From NCBI GenBank assembly GCA_037957365.1, contig JARHVA010004227.1, forward strand, positions 582,001 through 646,000: a stretch of 64,000 bases of DNA, written 5' to 3'. Below, in pieces: positions 1 to 11,230 of this stretch. The stretch comes from Torreya grandis. Its lineage: Eukaryota > Streptophyta > Pinopsida > Cupressales > Taxaceae. The translations under genes and the position numbers were made by a program. How positions within the stretch are numbered: the first letter of the stretch is position 1; each line of letters starts with the position of its first letter. The notes beneath the pieces are model-generated. The model had not been told where the DNA came from and did not search any database. It saw only the letters and a program-made list of their open reading frames with translations.

Positions 1-544
1 AGAACTCTTGGACCTATTATTTTGGATTTTTGTAAGCTATAGATGTAGTTCTCTGAGAATGGACATCAATATACACTAAAATTCCTTCTTCATGGATCCA
101 CTAGCATCATCAAATCTCATACATGGAGATACTTCTTTAAAATGGATCCCATAAAATAATTTTACAACTCTTTTCTCTTCACATTATATTCCCAACTAAT
201 TCTAGCCAACCAAGGAAGTTGCAACATATTTTGGTCAAGCATGCAATAGTTTTTTAGAAATAATTTTTTTTTGACTCACTACCCTAAAGACCATCACATC
301 CAAATTTTTACAAGTAGGGCACCCTCTAATTTTTGGCCATATCACTACCCATTTCTTCAAAAGGTTAATATTGAGAATATGGTTTAATGTCTCCTACAAG
401 CAAGTGTCATCTGACACCTCACTAGGCCATATTCCTCTTCAGTATTGATCATTCATTAAAAATATGGTTCATAGAGGCTTCACATTGATTTTTGGGAACT
501 AAAAAAACTCAACATTAAGGACAAAATTCCAATTTTAGTAATAT

Positions 545-800
545 ATGAGATCTCAAATGAAATCCAGGGTGTCAAAATTTTATCCAAATTATATCTGCAC
601 TCCTAAAATGGACTTTCACACACATGAGATCACCATGATTTCCTTATCATGCCATTCATGTGTACCAATGCCCCTTACACATTCCAATTTTTAATGATTA
701 AATTATTTTTCTCCTTCTTGTATAAATTCATCTCGGTCTTCTTTGATGACATCCTCATCTATATCCAAACTTGAAAGGATCACCTCAACCAACTAGAAAT
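545..800 (+). pseudogene. Reverse transcriptase relic (gypsy)
   Basis: This segment corresponds to the central palm of a Ty3/gypsy reverse transcriptase. The start of the conserved DLKSGYHQI block survives as DLK at 549-557. A THEGHYEFLVMPFGL-type stretch follows at about 605-660, and then the catalytic FDDILIY motif (codons for FDD at 742-750). The two catalytic aspartates are therefore still encoded, but several frameshifts separate the blocks. It belongs with the RNase H and integrase relics that follow directly on the same strand. Confidence 0.85.
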
Positions 801-999
801 TACCTTACAACTTCTTGTTGAGAACCAATTATGTGCCAAATGTTCTAAATGCCATTTTTTTAAACTAGAGGTTGAACAAATTTGACATATTATATCAACT
901 AATAGTGTTCATTTCAACCCTCCCAAAATTAAGCCTATGATAAATTGGTCAAAACTAGGGACACTCAAAATTCTACATGAATTTCTTACACTAAAAGGG

Positions 1000-1515
1000 T
1001 AAAACTTTAAATTTTCCAAGGATTGTATAAAAATAACCACCCCATTGATGAATATGATCAATAAATACTCCTTTACATGGTCTATAGCATCTGAACAATC
1101 ATTTGATTACCTTAAACAAGTAATGTGCACCACCCCATTATTGGCCACATCTAATTTCTCTAATCCATTTGTTATTGAATTTGATTCTTATGGAACATAT
1201 CTTGGTATTGTGTTTATGCAAGATAGATGTCCCATTACCTTCACCAATAAGGTCATCATTGGGTATATTTTGTAATGTTCCACCTATGATAATAAAATGG
1301 CATTTATCTTCCATGTAGTAAATAAATGGCATCCATACTTGGTAGGCCAACACATTTTCATCAAAACTAACCATCAAATCCTCAAATAGTTTCTAGAGTC
1401 ATGGGTCTCTTCCCCAGATCAAAAAAATTGGTTTCTAAACACATGGGGTATGATTATAAGATCACATACAAGAAGTGAAAGGAAAACTTAGTGGCCAATG
1501 CTCTTTCTTTATAGT
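1000..1515 (+). pseudogene. Gypsy RNase H relic
   Basis: The open stretch 1,045-1,275 translates to a typical gypsy RNase H start: FTWSIASEQSFDYLKQ, then TTPLLATSNFSNPFVIEFDS, where EFDS carries the first catalytic aspartate. Downstream pieces match the family's TDHQ block (TNHQ at about 1,365-1,376) and the domain end 'DYEIVYKKGKENVVADALS' (degraded, 1,446-1,510). Stops and frameshifts break it in several places. It lies between the RT and integrase relics, as expected for gypsy pol. Confidence 0.85.
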
Positions 1516-1924
1516 TTGAATAACATGTATAAGTATATGTTGTATTCATTCCCATTTCCACATGGCTACATTATATTCAATAGGAATGACATCATGACAA
1601 CTCCACCCAAAAACTCATTCTCCAACTATTGGTTTATTTTGATGCTAAACCTCACTATACTTAAGATGGCCAAACACTAAGATATAAAGGTTACCTTGTA
1701 TTTTTCATAGGATCCAAGTTTAAACAAATTGTTTGAATGAGTTACATGCCTCTCCTTTTATAGGTCATTTAAGGTTTTTAAAAACCTATGATCAAGTTTG
1801 TCATAGTTTATTCTTACCCATAATCAATTAGGATATAAATACATTCATGTATAATGTGATACATGACAATCCCATAAATCAAAAATAGTCACATCACTTA
1901 GTTTACTCCAGCCACTACCCATTA
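1516..1924 (+). pseudogene. Probable integrase zinc-finger region, not readable
   Basis: By position this stretch should encode the integrase HHCC zinc-binding domain, between the RNase H end and the integrase core. I cannot find a convincing HHCC pattern in any frame. A short open frame at 1,498-1,680 does not resemble the domain. I read it as decayed pol sequence from context only. Confidence 0.4.
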
Positions 1925-2425
1925 CACAATGTCTTTAGACTAATATTTCCATTGATTTGATCGAGGACCTTCCCAAATATACACTAAAATATGTCATTCT
2001 CATGGTGGTGTATAATATTTCTAAATATGCTAATTTATTTTATCTATCCCACCCCCACATTGTCTCCTCCTTAGCCTAGACATTTATTAATCAAATATTC
2101 TAGTTTCATTGCATTCTTGCCTCCATTGTATTGGATTGTGACTCAACTTTCATGAGTAATTTATGGTATTAACTCTTTAAATGCCTTGGCACACATCTTA
2201 AAATGAGTTCAAAATACCATCCATAGATTAAATTGTCAACAAATTTCTCAAAATATATCTCCATCTTTTCCATAGAGCAATAACTCCAATGGGTAAAATT
2301 GTTACCATTTGTCAAATGGTGGTACAATACCTCCTACCACATGACCACTAATTTCAACTTGTATGAAGATGTTTATGGTCAAAATATACCATTTCTTCTT
2401 TTAACATATCAAGTAGCTCTCAAGT
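1925..2425 (+). pseudogene. Integrase catalytic core relic (gypsy chromovirus)
   Basis: The core can be followed across frames: an IDLIEDLP-like start with the first catalytic Asp (codon 1,954-1,956), MVVYNISKYANLF, SHPHIVSSLA, then LDCDSTFMSNLW with the second Asp (2,134-2,151), and a GTHLKMSSKYHP block. The stretch 2,299-2,400 reads LPFVKWWYNTSYHMTTNFNL, matching the family's 'AEWWYNTSYH' signature. The enzyme would have inserted element cDNA into host DNA. The copy has many stops and is inactive. Confidence 0.85.
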
Positions 2426-2569
2426 GTAAAATGTGGATATTACTCTTAGTATACATTATAATATCCTTCACCTCTTCAAAGATAATATTCACTTAGCACA
2501 AAATCGCATATATCCATAAATATACTAGAACTACTTAGAATGATCCTTTCAAATTAGAGATATGGTTTT

Positions 2570-3015
2570 CATTCTCATTCAACATTATAAAAAATCCTCT
2601 TTTAAATTGAAAAACTACCAAAATGTAGATCTTAAATTTTATGGGCCATATAAAATTATCTAGATATTTTCCTTATCACCTAAAAGTTATAACTTTCACA
2701 TTAATCATGTGTGCACCCCATTTTTCATATCTCTTTATTATATAATGTTCTTGGCCATAATGTCACAACCTAGACGGTCCTTCTAGAACTCAATGTAGAA
2801 AGGTCTCTCCTTTTAAAACCTTTAGCTATACTAGATAGGCACTTTTATGCATTTTAAAATTAGATCATCAACAAAGTTCTTGTACAATGGTAAGGGATGC
2901 AACCAAAATATGATACCTATGAACCTCTTATTTAAATCTAGAAACAATTTCCTCACCTTTAGCTTTGAAGGAATTTTTTTTAAGGAGGAGGGCATATTAG
3001 GACCCTTCATCTTAA
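2570..3015 (+). pseudogene. Integrase C-terminus and chromodomain relic
   Basis: After the core, a 'GPYKV...' type block (read here as FMGHIKLSRYF, about 2,637-2,670) is followed by GKGCNQNMIPMN (about 2,889-2,925). This resembles the 'VKWKGC...ATWE' part of a chromodomain with its Trp codons mutated. The tail FFKEEGILGP (about 2,975-3,005) matches the short C-terminal end seen in many chromoviruses just before the 3' LTR. A chromodomain would steer integration to particular chromatin. The family assignment rests on these short blocks only. Confidence 0.65.
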
Positions 3016-3046
3016 CCATTATTTGTACTGTATTTCCTTAATAACA

Positions 3047-3310
3047 TGATACAAACACATATTATTTATAATATGTCCCTTGAGCCCATTTTAATTAATC
3101 ACACATTCATGTGGAGTAGTAGTTAGGTAGTGTTTAATTAGTATAAATAGAAGTCTAGACTAGTGATAAGTAATTCATAAATTATATTTAATTGAACTTG
3201 TTCAATAGAGGTTGCTCCCTCAAAGATGTCAATAATAATTTTAATGCAAATTTACTTTATTTTAATATAGTCAATATAATTATATTTATTTCCTGATTTA
3301 ATTACACACA
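3047..3310 (+). repeat. Probable 3' LTR relic of the chromovirus
   Basis: The non-coding stretch right after the chromodomain begins with TGATACAAAC and ends near TTAATTACA, a TG...CA form. It contains a clean TATA box, TATAAATAG, at 3,142-3,150. No partner LTR lies in the window and no target duplication can be tested, so the boundaries are tentative. Confidence 0.35.
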
Positions 3311-3315
3311 CACAC

Positions 3316-3371
<56 letters not shown>
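3304..3371. repeat. (AC)n then (TA)n microsatellite
   Basis: A short AC run (about 3,304-3,316) passes directly into an uninterrupted TA repeat of roughly 26 units. It could have grown from the terminal CA of the neighbouring LTR relic, but this is speculative. Confidence 0.95.
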
Positions 3372-3373
<2 letters not shown>

Positions 3374-3400
3374 CTAATTTGTTGTAAGAAAGATCATATC

Positions 3401-4306
3401 ATTGTCAAGCACCCACTTAACCATTAGGACAAAAAAGAATTTAGCCTCCACATGGTATGGGGGATGTTTAACTATGAAGATGTTAATGTTTTTTTCAAGT
3501 TCCCCCCAGATCTTAGGGAAGCTAAATATGTCTCCAAACTTAACATGCCTTGAATATAATAGTTCACATGTTAATTTTCACATACTTCATTCCACATTAA
3601 ACCAAACAAGGGTGCTTGAAAATATTAAAGCATAAATTTATTTACAATGGTTGGAAAATATTTAACAACCAATTTTTTTTTAAATGTGGAATAGAGAATT
3701 CTTAAACGTGGTATTTAAAATAATACCATTTAATATTTTGAGTCTATTGGAGCTTAAAAATAATAATGCATTTAGGATATTATTTCAAAACTAGGAAATA
3801 TAAATTGATAACAAAAAGAATTCTCACATAGATGGTATAAAGTTTTTAGGAGTTCTGTTTTGAACACATAGGACACTGTCCACCTCTAATCCTAATAAAT
3901 ATTTAATTATTATTGATAATAATGTTGATATATGGAATACATTTATATCTTGAATGGAAAATATGTAAAAAATAGATGATGATAGGTCTTTGAGGTGTCC
4001 TTGCCATGAACTTTATAAAATGACTAACATTAGGGGTTATGGGCATTATTTCCCTCCATATGTTATTTGTGGGTCAAAATTTATTATAATGTCTCTAAAC
4101 AAATTTTTAAATGTTTTAGAGAGTACATAGGAAAATTAATATGGAAACTTATTGTACACTTATTGTATATTTAAGTAGCATATTCATGATACATTTCTCA
4201 AAAATTTAGTGTATCCTCCATGTGGAAGGTCCCAAAATGATTTACGTTATCCTAGTGAATTCAAAATGCTACCAGTATTTTTTTAATTTAGTTATACAAT
4301 TTTACA

Positions 4307-4355
<49 letters not shown>

Positions 4356-4605
4356 TTGATTTATATTACATTCATATTATTTTGTTATAATATGATACAT
4401 TGAGTATTACTTATTTTTAAACTTTTTTTCTTTACATAGTCAAGTAGGTTCTTGATCATGGAGGGGAAAGTTTTTTAGCCTCACATGGTTAAGTTCCCAC
4501 TTGACAATTGGAGATTAAAACAAAGTCCCCACACAATAAAATGATTTGTTGACCATGAATGCCCAAAAAAAATTTCTCTGCATGGTCAAGCACCTGCTTG
4601 ACCAT
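3401..4605. repeat. Four copies of a 24-bp palindrome with shared flanks
   Basis: The arms ATGGTCAAG and CTTGACCAT surround a 6-bp centre. The copy at 4,582-4,605 is a perfect inverted repeat (11-bp arms, 2-bp centre). Degenerate copies of the same 24-bp length lie at 3,401-3,424, 4,436-4,459 and 4,485-4,508. The sequence after copies 1 and 2 is also related (an A-rich run, then TTTAGCCTC and CACATGGT), so the repeat unit is longer than the palindrome. The stretch between 3,640 and 4,300 shows nothing else I can name. Confidence 0.75.
4310..4353. repeat. (TA)n microsatellite
   Basis: An uninterrupted TA repeat of about 22 units in AT-rich non-coding DNA. Confidence 0.95.
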
Positions 4606-4610
4606 ATTAG

Positions 4611-6280
4611 GAAAATAAATTTAAATTTAATAATCAAGATCTCATTTGAGTATGTGATTCTAATATATTTTTTTATTGTGTATAAAAATATTTCAAAATG
4701 ATTGATTTTTGAGTGTTTTTATAATTTTGAATCATTTTTCAAAAAAATTATCTCTCATCATCAAATACAAATAAATTTTTTATCTAGAAACTCTCACTTC
4801 TAACAAGCAAAGATGTTTTAAAATAGATTGTATTTAGCTTATTTATATTATTTCATATTCATGAAGATATAGATGTCACATTTGTAAATTTTACTCCAAT
4901 TTTGAAGGGAATAGATGTGTAGACTCTTTGAAAAATGATGGACATGTAGAGAACCTATAATACCAAGAGAATGTTTATGCCATATCTTATTATATAAGTG
5001 GTATATTTCAAAGGATTCATAAAGATATAACTTAAGGGTAAAGATGAGATATCTATTTTGATAAAAACTTACTGTTTATGACTAAGAATAAATAATGGCT
5101 TCCCATTTTTTAAGATCAAACGTACTATTTGTGATTATGATTGCCCTATACTTTTTGAATTGTGGAGGAAACTAGAGGATGGTAAGCCTAATGTGCCATA
5201 TGTATATCCAAATTATATTATTTTCATAGATTTCAAATAAATTAGGACTAACAAAAGACAATAAAAAAATGGTCAAGCTAAAGTTTAATTTTTCAAGCAT
5301 GAATTTTTTTCAAGTGAGACCTAAAAATAAAATAATAAATCACCTAATAATAATGACCATATAAATAAACTAAACATCAGAGAGCTCAAGTCATCACTTG
5401 AAAACAACAATTCAATGTTCAAGGAATCACATGTAAAGGGGTTCCATTTTTATTATATTATTTTAAAAATATTATAAGGATGTCCATGATTCTTTAAAAT
5501 AAGATATGTTTTCTATGAGGTAAACTTACACGTGATTTTTAGCCATAATCCATAAAATATTATAATTCCACACATACTACAAAGATTGTCTTCGTGGAAT
5601 AAGCTAATAATTTTGATGAGGAGTAGAAACACCATGAAATTGAACATTTTATTTGAAATACAGGTAAAAATATAAAAGTTTCATTCAATCATAGGTTAGA
5701 TTTAAAGGAAGGACATATTTGTTTGATATGTCCCAATGAAACTTCAAAGATAAATTAAATAATATTGATGTCAAAGGTTGGAAGCTGGCCTCTTATAGGT
5801 AATTCATCATATTGAATGATATGTTCCCAATTGTAGAAGGAAAATGATATATATATATATATATATATATAAAGAATTATTGACAAATTCATAGATACCA
5901 AATCCCACTAACAAGAAAATTCCATTTGTTATGTGTTCAAAAATAATGTGTTAATGCAAGAAAAAAAAATAAATATGATAAGTAACTCTAAAATCTTCTT
6001 AGATAGAGAAGATAAAAGACATGAGGAACTGCATATAGTGTCATGTCTAATTATAAAGTGAGTACATTATCATTAATCAATGGTACTACTTGTAGTCATA
6101 TTAAATGTGTAACATGTGTGTTTTTATATCATTTTAATAATTATATTTTCAAAAAAAAAAAAACAATCATATCATATAATTTGGTGGTAATTATATTTTA
6201 AAATATAAAGTAGAAATAAAAATAATTTTTATCATAATATAAACTAATATAAACTTGGATACAGTAGTCCATTAACTCTT
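4611..6280. other. No recognisable gene or element
   Basis: AT-rich sequence with no open frame above 60 codons and no retroelement motif that I can read on either strand. It contains one microsatellite (5,846-5,871). A weak further half-site of the palindrome family may lie at about 5,271-5,310 (ATGGTCAAG, later TTCAAGCAT). Confidence 0.6.
5846..5871. repeat. (AT)n microsatellite
   Basis: A short uninterrupted AT dinucleotide run of about 13 units. Confidence 0.95.
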
Positions 6281-8560
6281 TTTTTTTGAGTATTACCTTG
6301 GTAAGGACCAAGACCCAAGAAAACAACTTTATTCAATCCCTAAGGTTTCAAACCATATGTGATCATAGATGATATGATCATAAAATAAATAGTGAGGGGA
6401 ATACCCATGCACCATATATAAATCACACAACCTTAGCATCCTACATATAAAATTGATCCATTTTACAGCATCATAACATGTTTGATTCACTTAGGAAAAT
6501 TATAAATAAAGGTGGGTTCATCTACAATTCAATTCAAAAAGTGCAGGCATTAAAATTTCACAAGACCTCAAGGTGATATTTTTTCCTAATATAAATAATC
6601 CAAGTGCATGGGAGCAAGCAAACCCAAGTGATTGGAAATTTGAGCTCACCTTCAACACTCTACCAGATCTTTATTTACACCTCATCCTAGTATGAAACAA
6701 TAGGATTAGAAATAAAATCATAAAAAAAATTCAATCCAAGAGAATGACAAAGGAATAAGCTATTAACCTTGCTTCTCTAGATATCCCAATTCACAATTTA
6801 CCTAAAAAGACACATCCAATAATCTTTGAAAATAATATTAACACCAAAAGACTATTAAACAAATAATAATTAAAAAATATTACATACATTGAAAATCATT
6901 TCACATCATTAACATCTTGATTCATCTTCAGGGATAGCATAAAAAAAATCTTAATGCAAACCATATCATACATATGAAAATAACTAAAATATGATAGAAT
7001 CAAAGCATATAATAGATGCATCACCTTATACCCCACAATATTTCTCACCCACAAAATTGTTGTCTCATGGTAAGGAATGGTATGAATCTAATCAATATAT
7101 GCATCAAAGAGCATAAAAATCAAACAAAAACTCAATATATTGACACTATTCCTTAATCATAGGAATCACCCCTACTTATGTCAAGATAATTATAGAGAAC
7201 ATGGACACATTATAAAATAAAAAAATTTCAAGTGATTGTAGAAAAGGAGGATTCCATATTTTGAGAATATCAACTATACTTACAAAGCCTACACTTTCAT
7301 TAGTTTCTCAATCAGCCACCCCATTTCCTTATCTATATATGATCATGAATTCAATCAATGTCATGGAAGCATCCATCCTATTAATATTTTCAAGGATCAC
7401 CTCACCTTGCTAATCCATCCAATTGCCTCCCATTTTCACATTCATGACCAACATCAACTCCCATTCCACAAGTAGCCTCTCCCATTATCAATTTTTAAAC
7501 CTACAAAGAATGCCCATATTTTATCCAAATTGTCTAAGTTACTACTTAATTTCGTTAGGAATATGAATAAATTCTAACCATCAATGTCCTTGAATACAAA
7601 AACTGGAGCCAACCACATAGTATAAAGACAAATATTTTTATTTAACATAAGTATATGGCCACTCCAATTATTAGGAAAACAAGAATATTTAACCAATATA
7701 GATTTTAGACCACTATTAATTAGTGATAAGGGTTCTAATTTAAATTTATGCACAACAAGCAATTCACATAGAGTATTTTCACATTTTCACCATAAAACCC
7801 AATCTTAATAATAATACTTGTTTTTTTGTTCTTATCTAGCATAAGGTTCCATCTTATAATAAAAGGCCTCAAATTTTAAAATAGATAACTAATTTTTAAT
7901 TTGGTTGGTGGCATTCAACCTCAAAACAATTCATTTAAATATCTATGAAAAATGATAGGATAAAAATGTGTTAATATAAATTATCCAAACCTTCCAAGTA
8001 GATACACAATGTAGGAGGATGTGATAAAAAGTCTTCTTTTCCTCCCAACAAAGGAAACATATGGAAGGTCCCAATAAACTAGGCATTAGCTAGTCACAAG
8101 TCAGAATATTTCATTGAGAGGCCACCCAAATAAAGTGTAGATACCTAAATAAGGTCAAAATTACTTGAAAATGTTAATGTTTGACATATATCATACCACT
8201 TGAATTAAGATCAAATATATTAGTCTTATTCACCATTCCTCTAGCCATTTATCTATATGTAAGCTTGACCCCTCTATTTTCCATTACTACTACATAAGAA
8301 TTCAAAATTCATTATTTAATCCTACTTATATCACTCTCATACTACTTCCAACTTTAGGATAATTATCCCTAATTTTTTGGAATGTGTTCATGCTAGGTAG
8401 AAATGTATACTACCACATATATGTCCACTTAGGGTGGCCTTATCCATGTGCCATTTAATAGCTAGTTCAAAAAAATTAAATAATCATTTAGTTCATCATA
8501 CACATTTCACAAGTCAACTAAAATAATGTATTTAAAAGGTTCAAAACATACTATGGCAAT
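6281..8560 (-). mobile_element. LINE (L1-type) relic, minus strand
   Basis: The only diagnostic part is a zinc-binding domain found after plant LINE reverse transcriptases (7,985-8,131). The extent is inferred. On the minus strand the 3' end may be marked by the T9 run at about 6,281-6,289, read as a poly(A) tail on the minus strand. The RT itself should lie above 8,131, but I cannot read it there. The rest is frame-broken. A short minus frame at 7,574-7,762 may belong to the element, but it has no recognised domain. Confidence 0.5.
7985..8131 (-). pseudogene. zf-RVT domain of a plant LINE
   Basis: Minus-strand translation gives FIWVASQ, NILTCD, LLGPSICFLCW and then EEKKTFYHILLHCVSTWKVW. This matches the plant LINE pattern C-x2-C...H-(hydrophobic)3-H-C...W, with CFLC, YHILLHC and the final WKVW all preserved. 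The domain lies C-terminal to the reverse transcriptase in L1-like plant elements. Two stops interrupt the N-terminal half. The motif order makes chance unlikely. Confidence 0.8.
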
Positions 8561-9895
8561 GATAATAGGAGGAAATTTTGAAACAGGGAGTGGGCGAGAA
8601 GCTGCAGGGGAGGAGGAAGGAGATGGAGATTATGAGGAGGACAAAGACTAGGGATGAAGGTGACCAACTTGTGGACTAAAAAGAGGAAATGGGAAAAATG
8701 TATATACAACAAAAGAGAATGGTAGATAAAAAGGAAAATAGGTAGGTTTCATCCCATGATAGGAAAATCCCCCACACTTAGATTTCATGGAATGGTTAGA
8801 GAGTGGATTGATTGGTAGCTAAGTGAGCTAGGTAGTTATGATACCTTGGACATACAATCACCAGCCATAGATTGGGGAGTATGTGGTCTATATTAAACAT
8901 ATAATGTTGTTTGTATATTATCATGTTCCTCTAAGGTATTATACAGTCCTTAGTTTTCTAAGGATGGTAATGACCTACTCTTCTTTGCATATCTAGGATT
9001 TATTTGGTGGTGCGGCATGGGAGACAATGCCTATAGTTGGAATATGATTAGAACCTTGGGTGAGTAGGGGAGAAAATAAATTATGGGATGTAGTTAGACT
9101 TCCCTTGGTGTCTTTTCCATCCACAACATGACCACCCTTCTATGGACCTTATATGGGGTGGATGATGGCATATCTCACCCCTTATAATCTTATCAAAATA
9201 AGATGGGTATTAGAGGAACCCACCCCCTTGGTTCTCTAAATGGCATGGATATTATAGGAGTCCTTATCATATTTTATTTTTTTAATTTAATAATGAATAA
9301 TCCATATGTTTCACCTAAGCACTATAAGTACATGGTCTGATCTTGAGGTGTTTTTTAAAGGAAGTTCGCTCTTGGGCTTAGGCGGGCTCTACTTTATTTA
9401 AGTCACTCTTTGTTGTACCTGATTAAATGATAGAGGACTCCACTCTTATCTACTGTAAGTTACAAAATTCATTAGTTTCCTCTTATGATTATATGTAATC
9501 AGATTTGACATGGATGAGGCCTCATTAGGGGTTATGTTTCTATTTAGACAAGCTTGCACTCCTAATGTAATTAGGGAATTCAGAGGATAGGAGAAAAATA
9601 TGTTCAAGATCATATATGCAGAGGTCAATACTTAGTTTAAGGTGGTTTTGTTTGGGTTAGAGATAGTAATTCCAACCAACTCTTGTTTTATTAGATTGGA
9701 TGATAGAGGAATCCACCTTGTTAATTTTAGTGGGAGGAAAATCCCACTTGTTATTTCTCAGTTGTGAAAAGGTTATGCATAAGACCCAAAGTGGTAGAAT
9801 ACATTATACTCCTAATGGACTCATATTATACAATGTTAATCTCAAGGAAGACATGATGAAGGGTGTCAGCTATTTTAAATTCATTATTTAACATC
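8561..9895. other. Unassigned DNA with a GA-rich stretch
   Basis: A purine-rich run (about 8,580-8,710) is followed by locally less AT-rich sequence. Two short related blocks (ATGATAGAGGACTCCAC at about 9,427 and ATGATAGAGGAATCCAC at about 9,699) suggest an old local duplication about 270 bp apart. I recognise no coding motif. The short open frames here do not resemble any family I know. Confidence 0.5.
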
Positions 9896-10290
9896 CTTGG
9901 TTATGTTGTAGGTCATGGGATACTTTAAAACCCTTATGTTATGGTTGTGGGAGCTTTAAAACCCTCATGATTCACAAGGTTTTGGCATCCTCCAAACCTT
10001 TTTTCTTTTTCATGTTATGGTTGTGGGAACCTAAAAACCCTCTTATTCTGCTTCATTAGGTTGCATGATCCTTAAAACCCTCTTATTTTTCCATGGTTAT
10101 GGGAACCTTCAAACCACTTATGTTTGTTAAAGATTGGGGGAACCTCCAAAACCTCTTTGTTTTACTTGGTTGTTTGAGGGATCCTTATAACCCTTTTTTC
10201 TATGTGTATTTCTATTTTGGTTGTGGCTCCTTTGTGAAAAACCCTCTACTTGAATGTGGGTCTAGTTATCAAAACCTTCTCTTGTCTAGT
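9896..10290. repeat. Degenerate tandem array, ~36-40-bp unit
   Basis: About nine imperfect copies of a unit built as GGTTGTGGGAACCT, then AAAACCCTCTTAT. Several units hold a small hairpin, AGGTT-GTGGG-AACCT. Most units are 35-40 bp and two are longer. The array lies just upstream of the LTR-like segment at 10,291-11,212 and may form part of its U3 promoter region. The open frames running through it at 9,700-9,891 and 10,093-10,302 are by-products of the repeat. Confidence 0.75.
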
Positions 10291-11212
10291 TCATATCTCT
10301 AGTTTCAAAATTTTTTACCTTATCAAATAAAAAATAGATAGGTTTAGTGAGTAATATAAATATAAACATTCACTCAATAAAAAATCAAAGGGACTATATA
10401 TTTGTAATTTATCTACTACACTACTACACATTGATTAGATCTACCCTACTCCTCTAAAATTGAATATCAATCATTAGGAGTAGTCAAAAATCAAGTCAAG
10501 ATCTAAATTTTTTAAGTATCAAATCAAAATGACTAGTTCCATGCATATAATGAAGGAACACAATTATACAATGACACTAGGTGGGAGAACTAAGTGTAGT
10601 TTGATTCCATCCTTAGAGTATCTAGAAAAATAGGCTTTAATAAATCATCAATGGGGGTGATTGGGGTCAGCTCATCCCATTACACTTTCAATTATTTTTT
10701 ATAAGTTTCTAATTCTTATAAGAACACCTAGGATTTTCAAGGCAAGGAGAAGGAAAATAAAGGTTTCTTCTTGGCACTAACAAAATCAAAATATTTTATC
10801 CAATTCAAAAAATGTACGTGTAGATAGTAGATTAATCATAGTTGCATCACTTTCAAATCAGAAAAAGTTGTAATCAATGGATTAGACCACACTATGTAAG
10901 TGTTTAGGGATCACAAACTTGTCCATAAATAGCCATGGACTCTATATCTAAATTTGAGATCTCATGGTCTTATGTTATACTATTTCTCACTATCAAACAC
11001 CTACTATAGTCAACTAGAAACTATAAAATGATAAGTATATCTTAACCTTTAGTTATACTTACTATATTTATCATATGACATTTATCAATCAATTTAAAAT
11101 AAATTTTTCTTTATATTTTTATTTATACTTAAATGTCATATATTACAATTTGAATAATATTTCAATATTTTATACCTATTAAACACTATTAAATCAAAAA
11201 TAGGGTAAAACA
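10291..11212 (+). mobile_element. LTR fragment (family related to the later LTRs)
   Basis: The segment shares a block with the other large LTRs in the window: AGGTGGGAGAACT at about 10,583, then a TTAGAGTAT block, then GGGGTCAGCTCATCCC near 10,664. These correspond to AGGTAGAACT, TTAGAGTAT and GAGGTCAGCTCAAC in the LTR at 39,917-41,197. A TATA box candidate (TATAAATATAAAC) lies near 10,356. The segment ends in GGGTAAAACA at 11,212 and is followed at once by a primer-site-like sequence. It is thus best read as a 5' LTR. Its left boundary is not visible, and the tandem array may be inside it. Confidence 0.5.
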
Positions 11213-11215
11213 TAT

Positions 11216-11230
11216 TGGGGAACCCGTTTG
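11216..11230 (+). promoter_or_regulatory. Candidate primer binding site
   Basis: TGGGGAACCCGTTTG begins 3 nt after the CA end of the LTR. It resembles TGGTGAACTCGG at 41,199 and TAGTGAACTC on the minus strand at 38,552, which occupy the same position in two related elements. The priming tRNA is not obvious to me. Confidence 0.45.

Larger units (their letters stand above)
1..3046 (+). mobile_element. Ty3/gypsy chromovirus pol relic, plus strand
   Basis: This is a decayed polyprotein of a plant chromovirus-type LTR retrotransposon. Read through frameshifts and stops, it gives reverse transcriptase (about 545-800), RNase H (about 1,000-1,515), the integrase core (about 1,925-2,425) and an integrase tail with chromodomain (about 2,570-3,015), in the usual gypsy order. 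Bases 1-540 should correspond to the part upstream of the RT palm, but I recognise nothing specific there. No frame is open for more than about 76 codons, so the copy is long dead. The left end and 5' LTR lie outside the window. Confidence 0.85.

Noticed and set aside
1138..1377. 79-codon minus frame
   Set aside because: Antisense of the gypsy RNase H relic on the plus strand.
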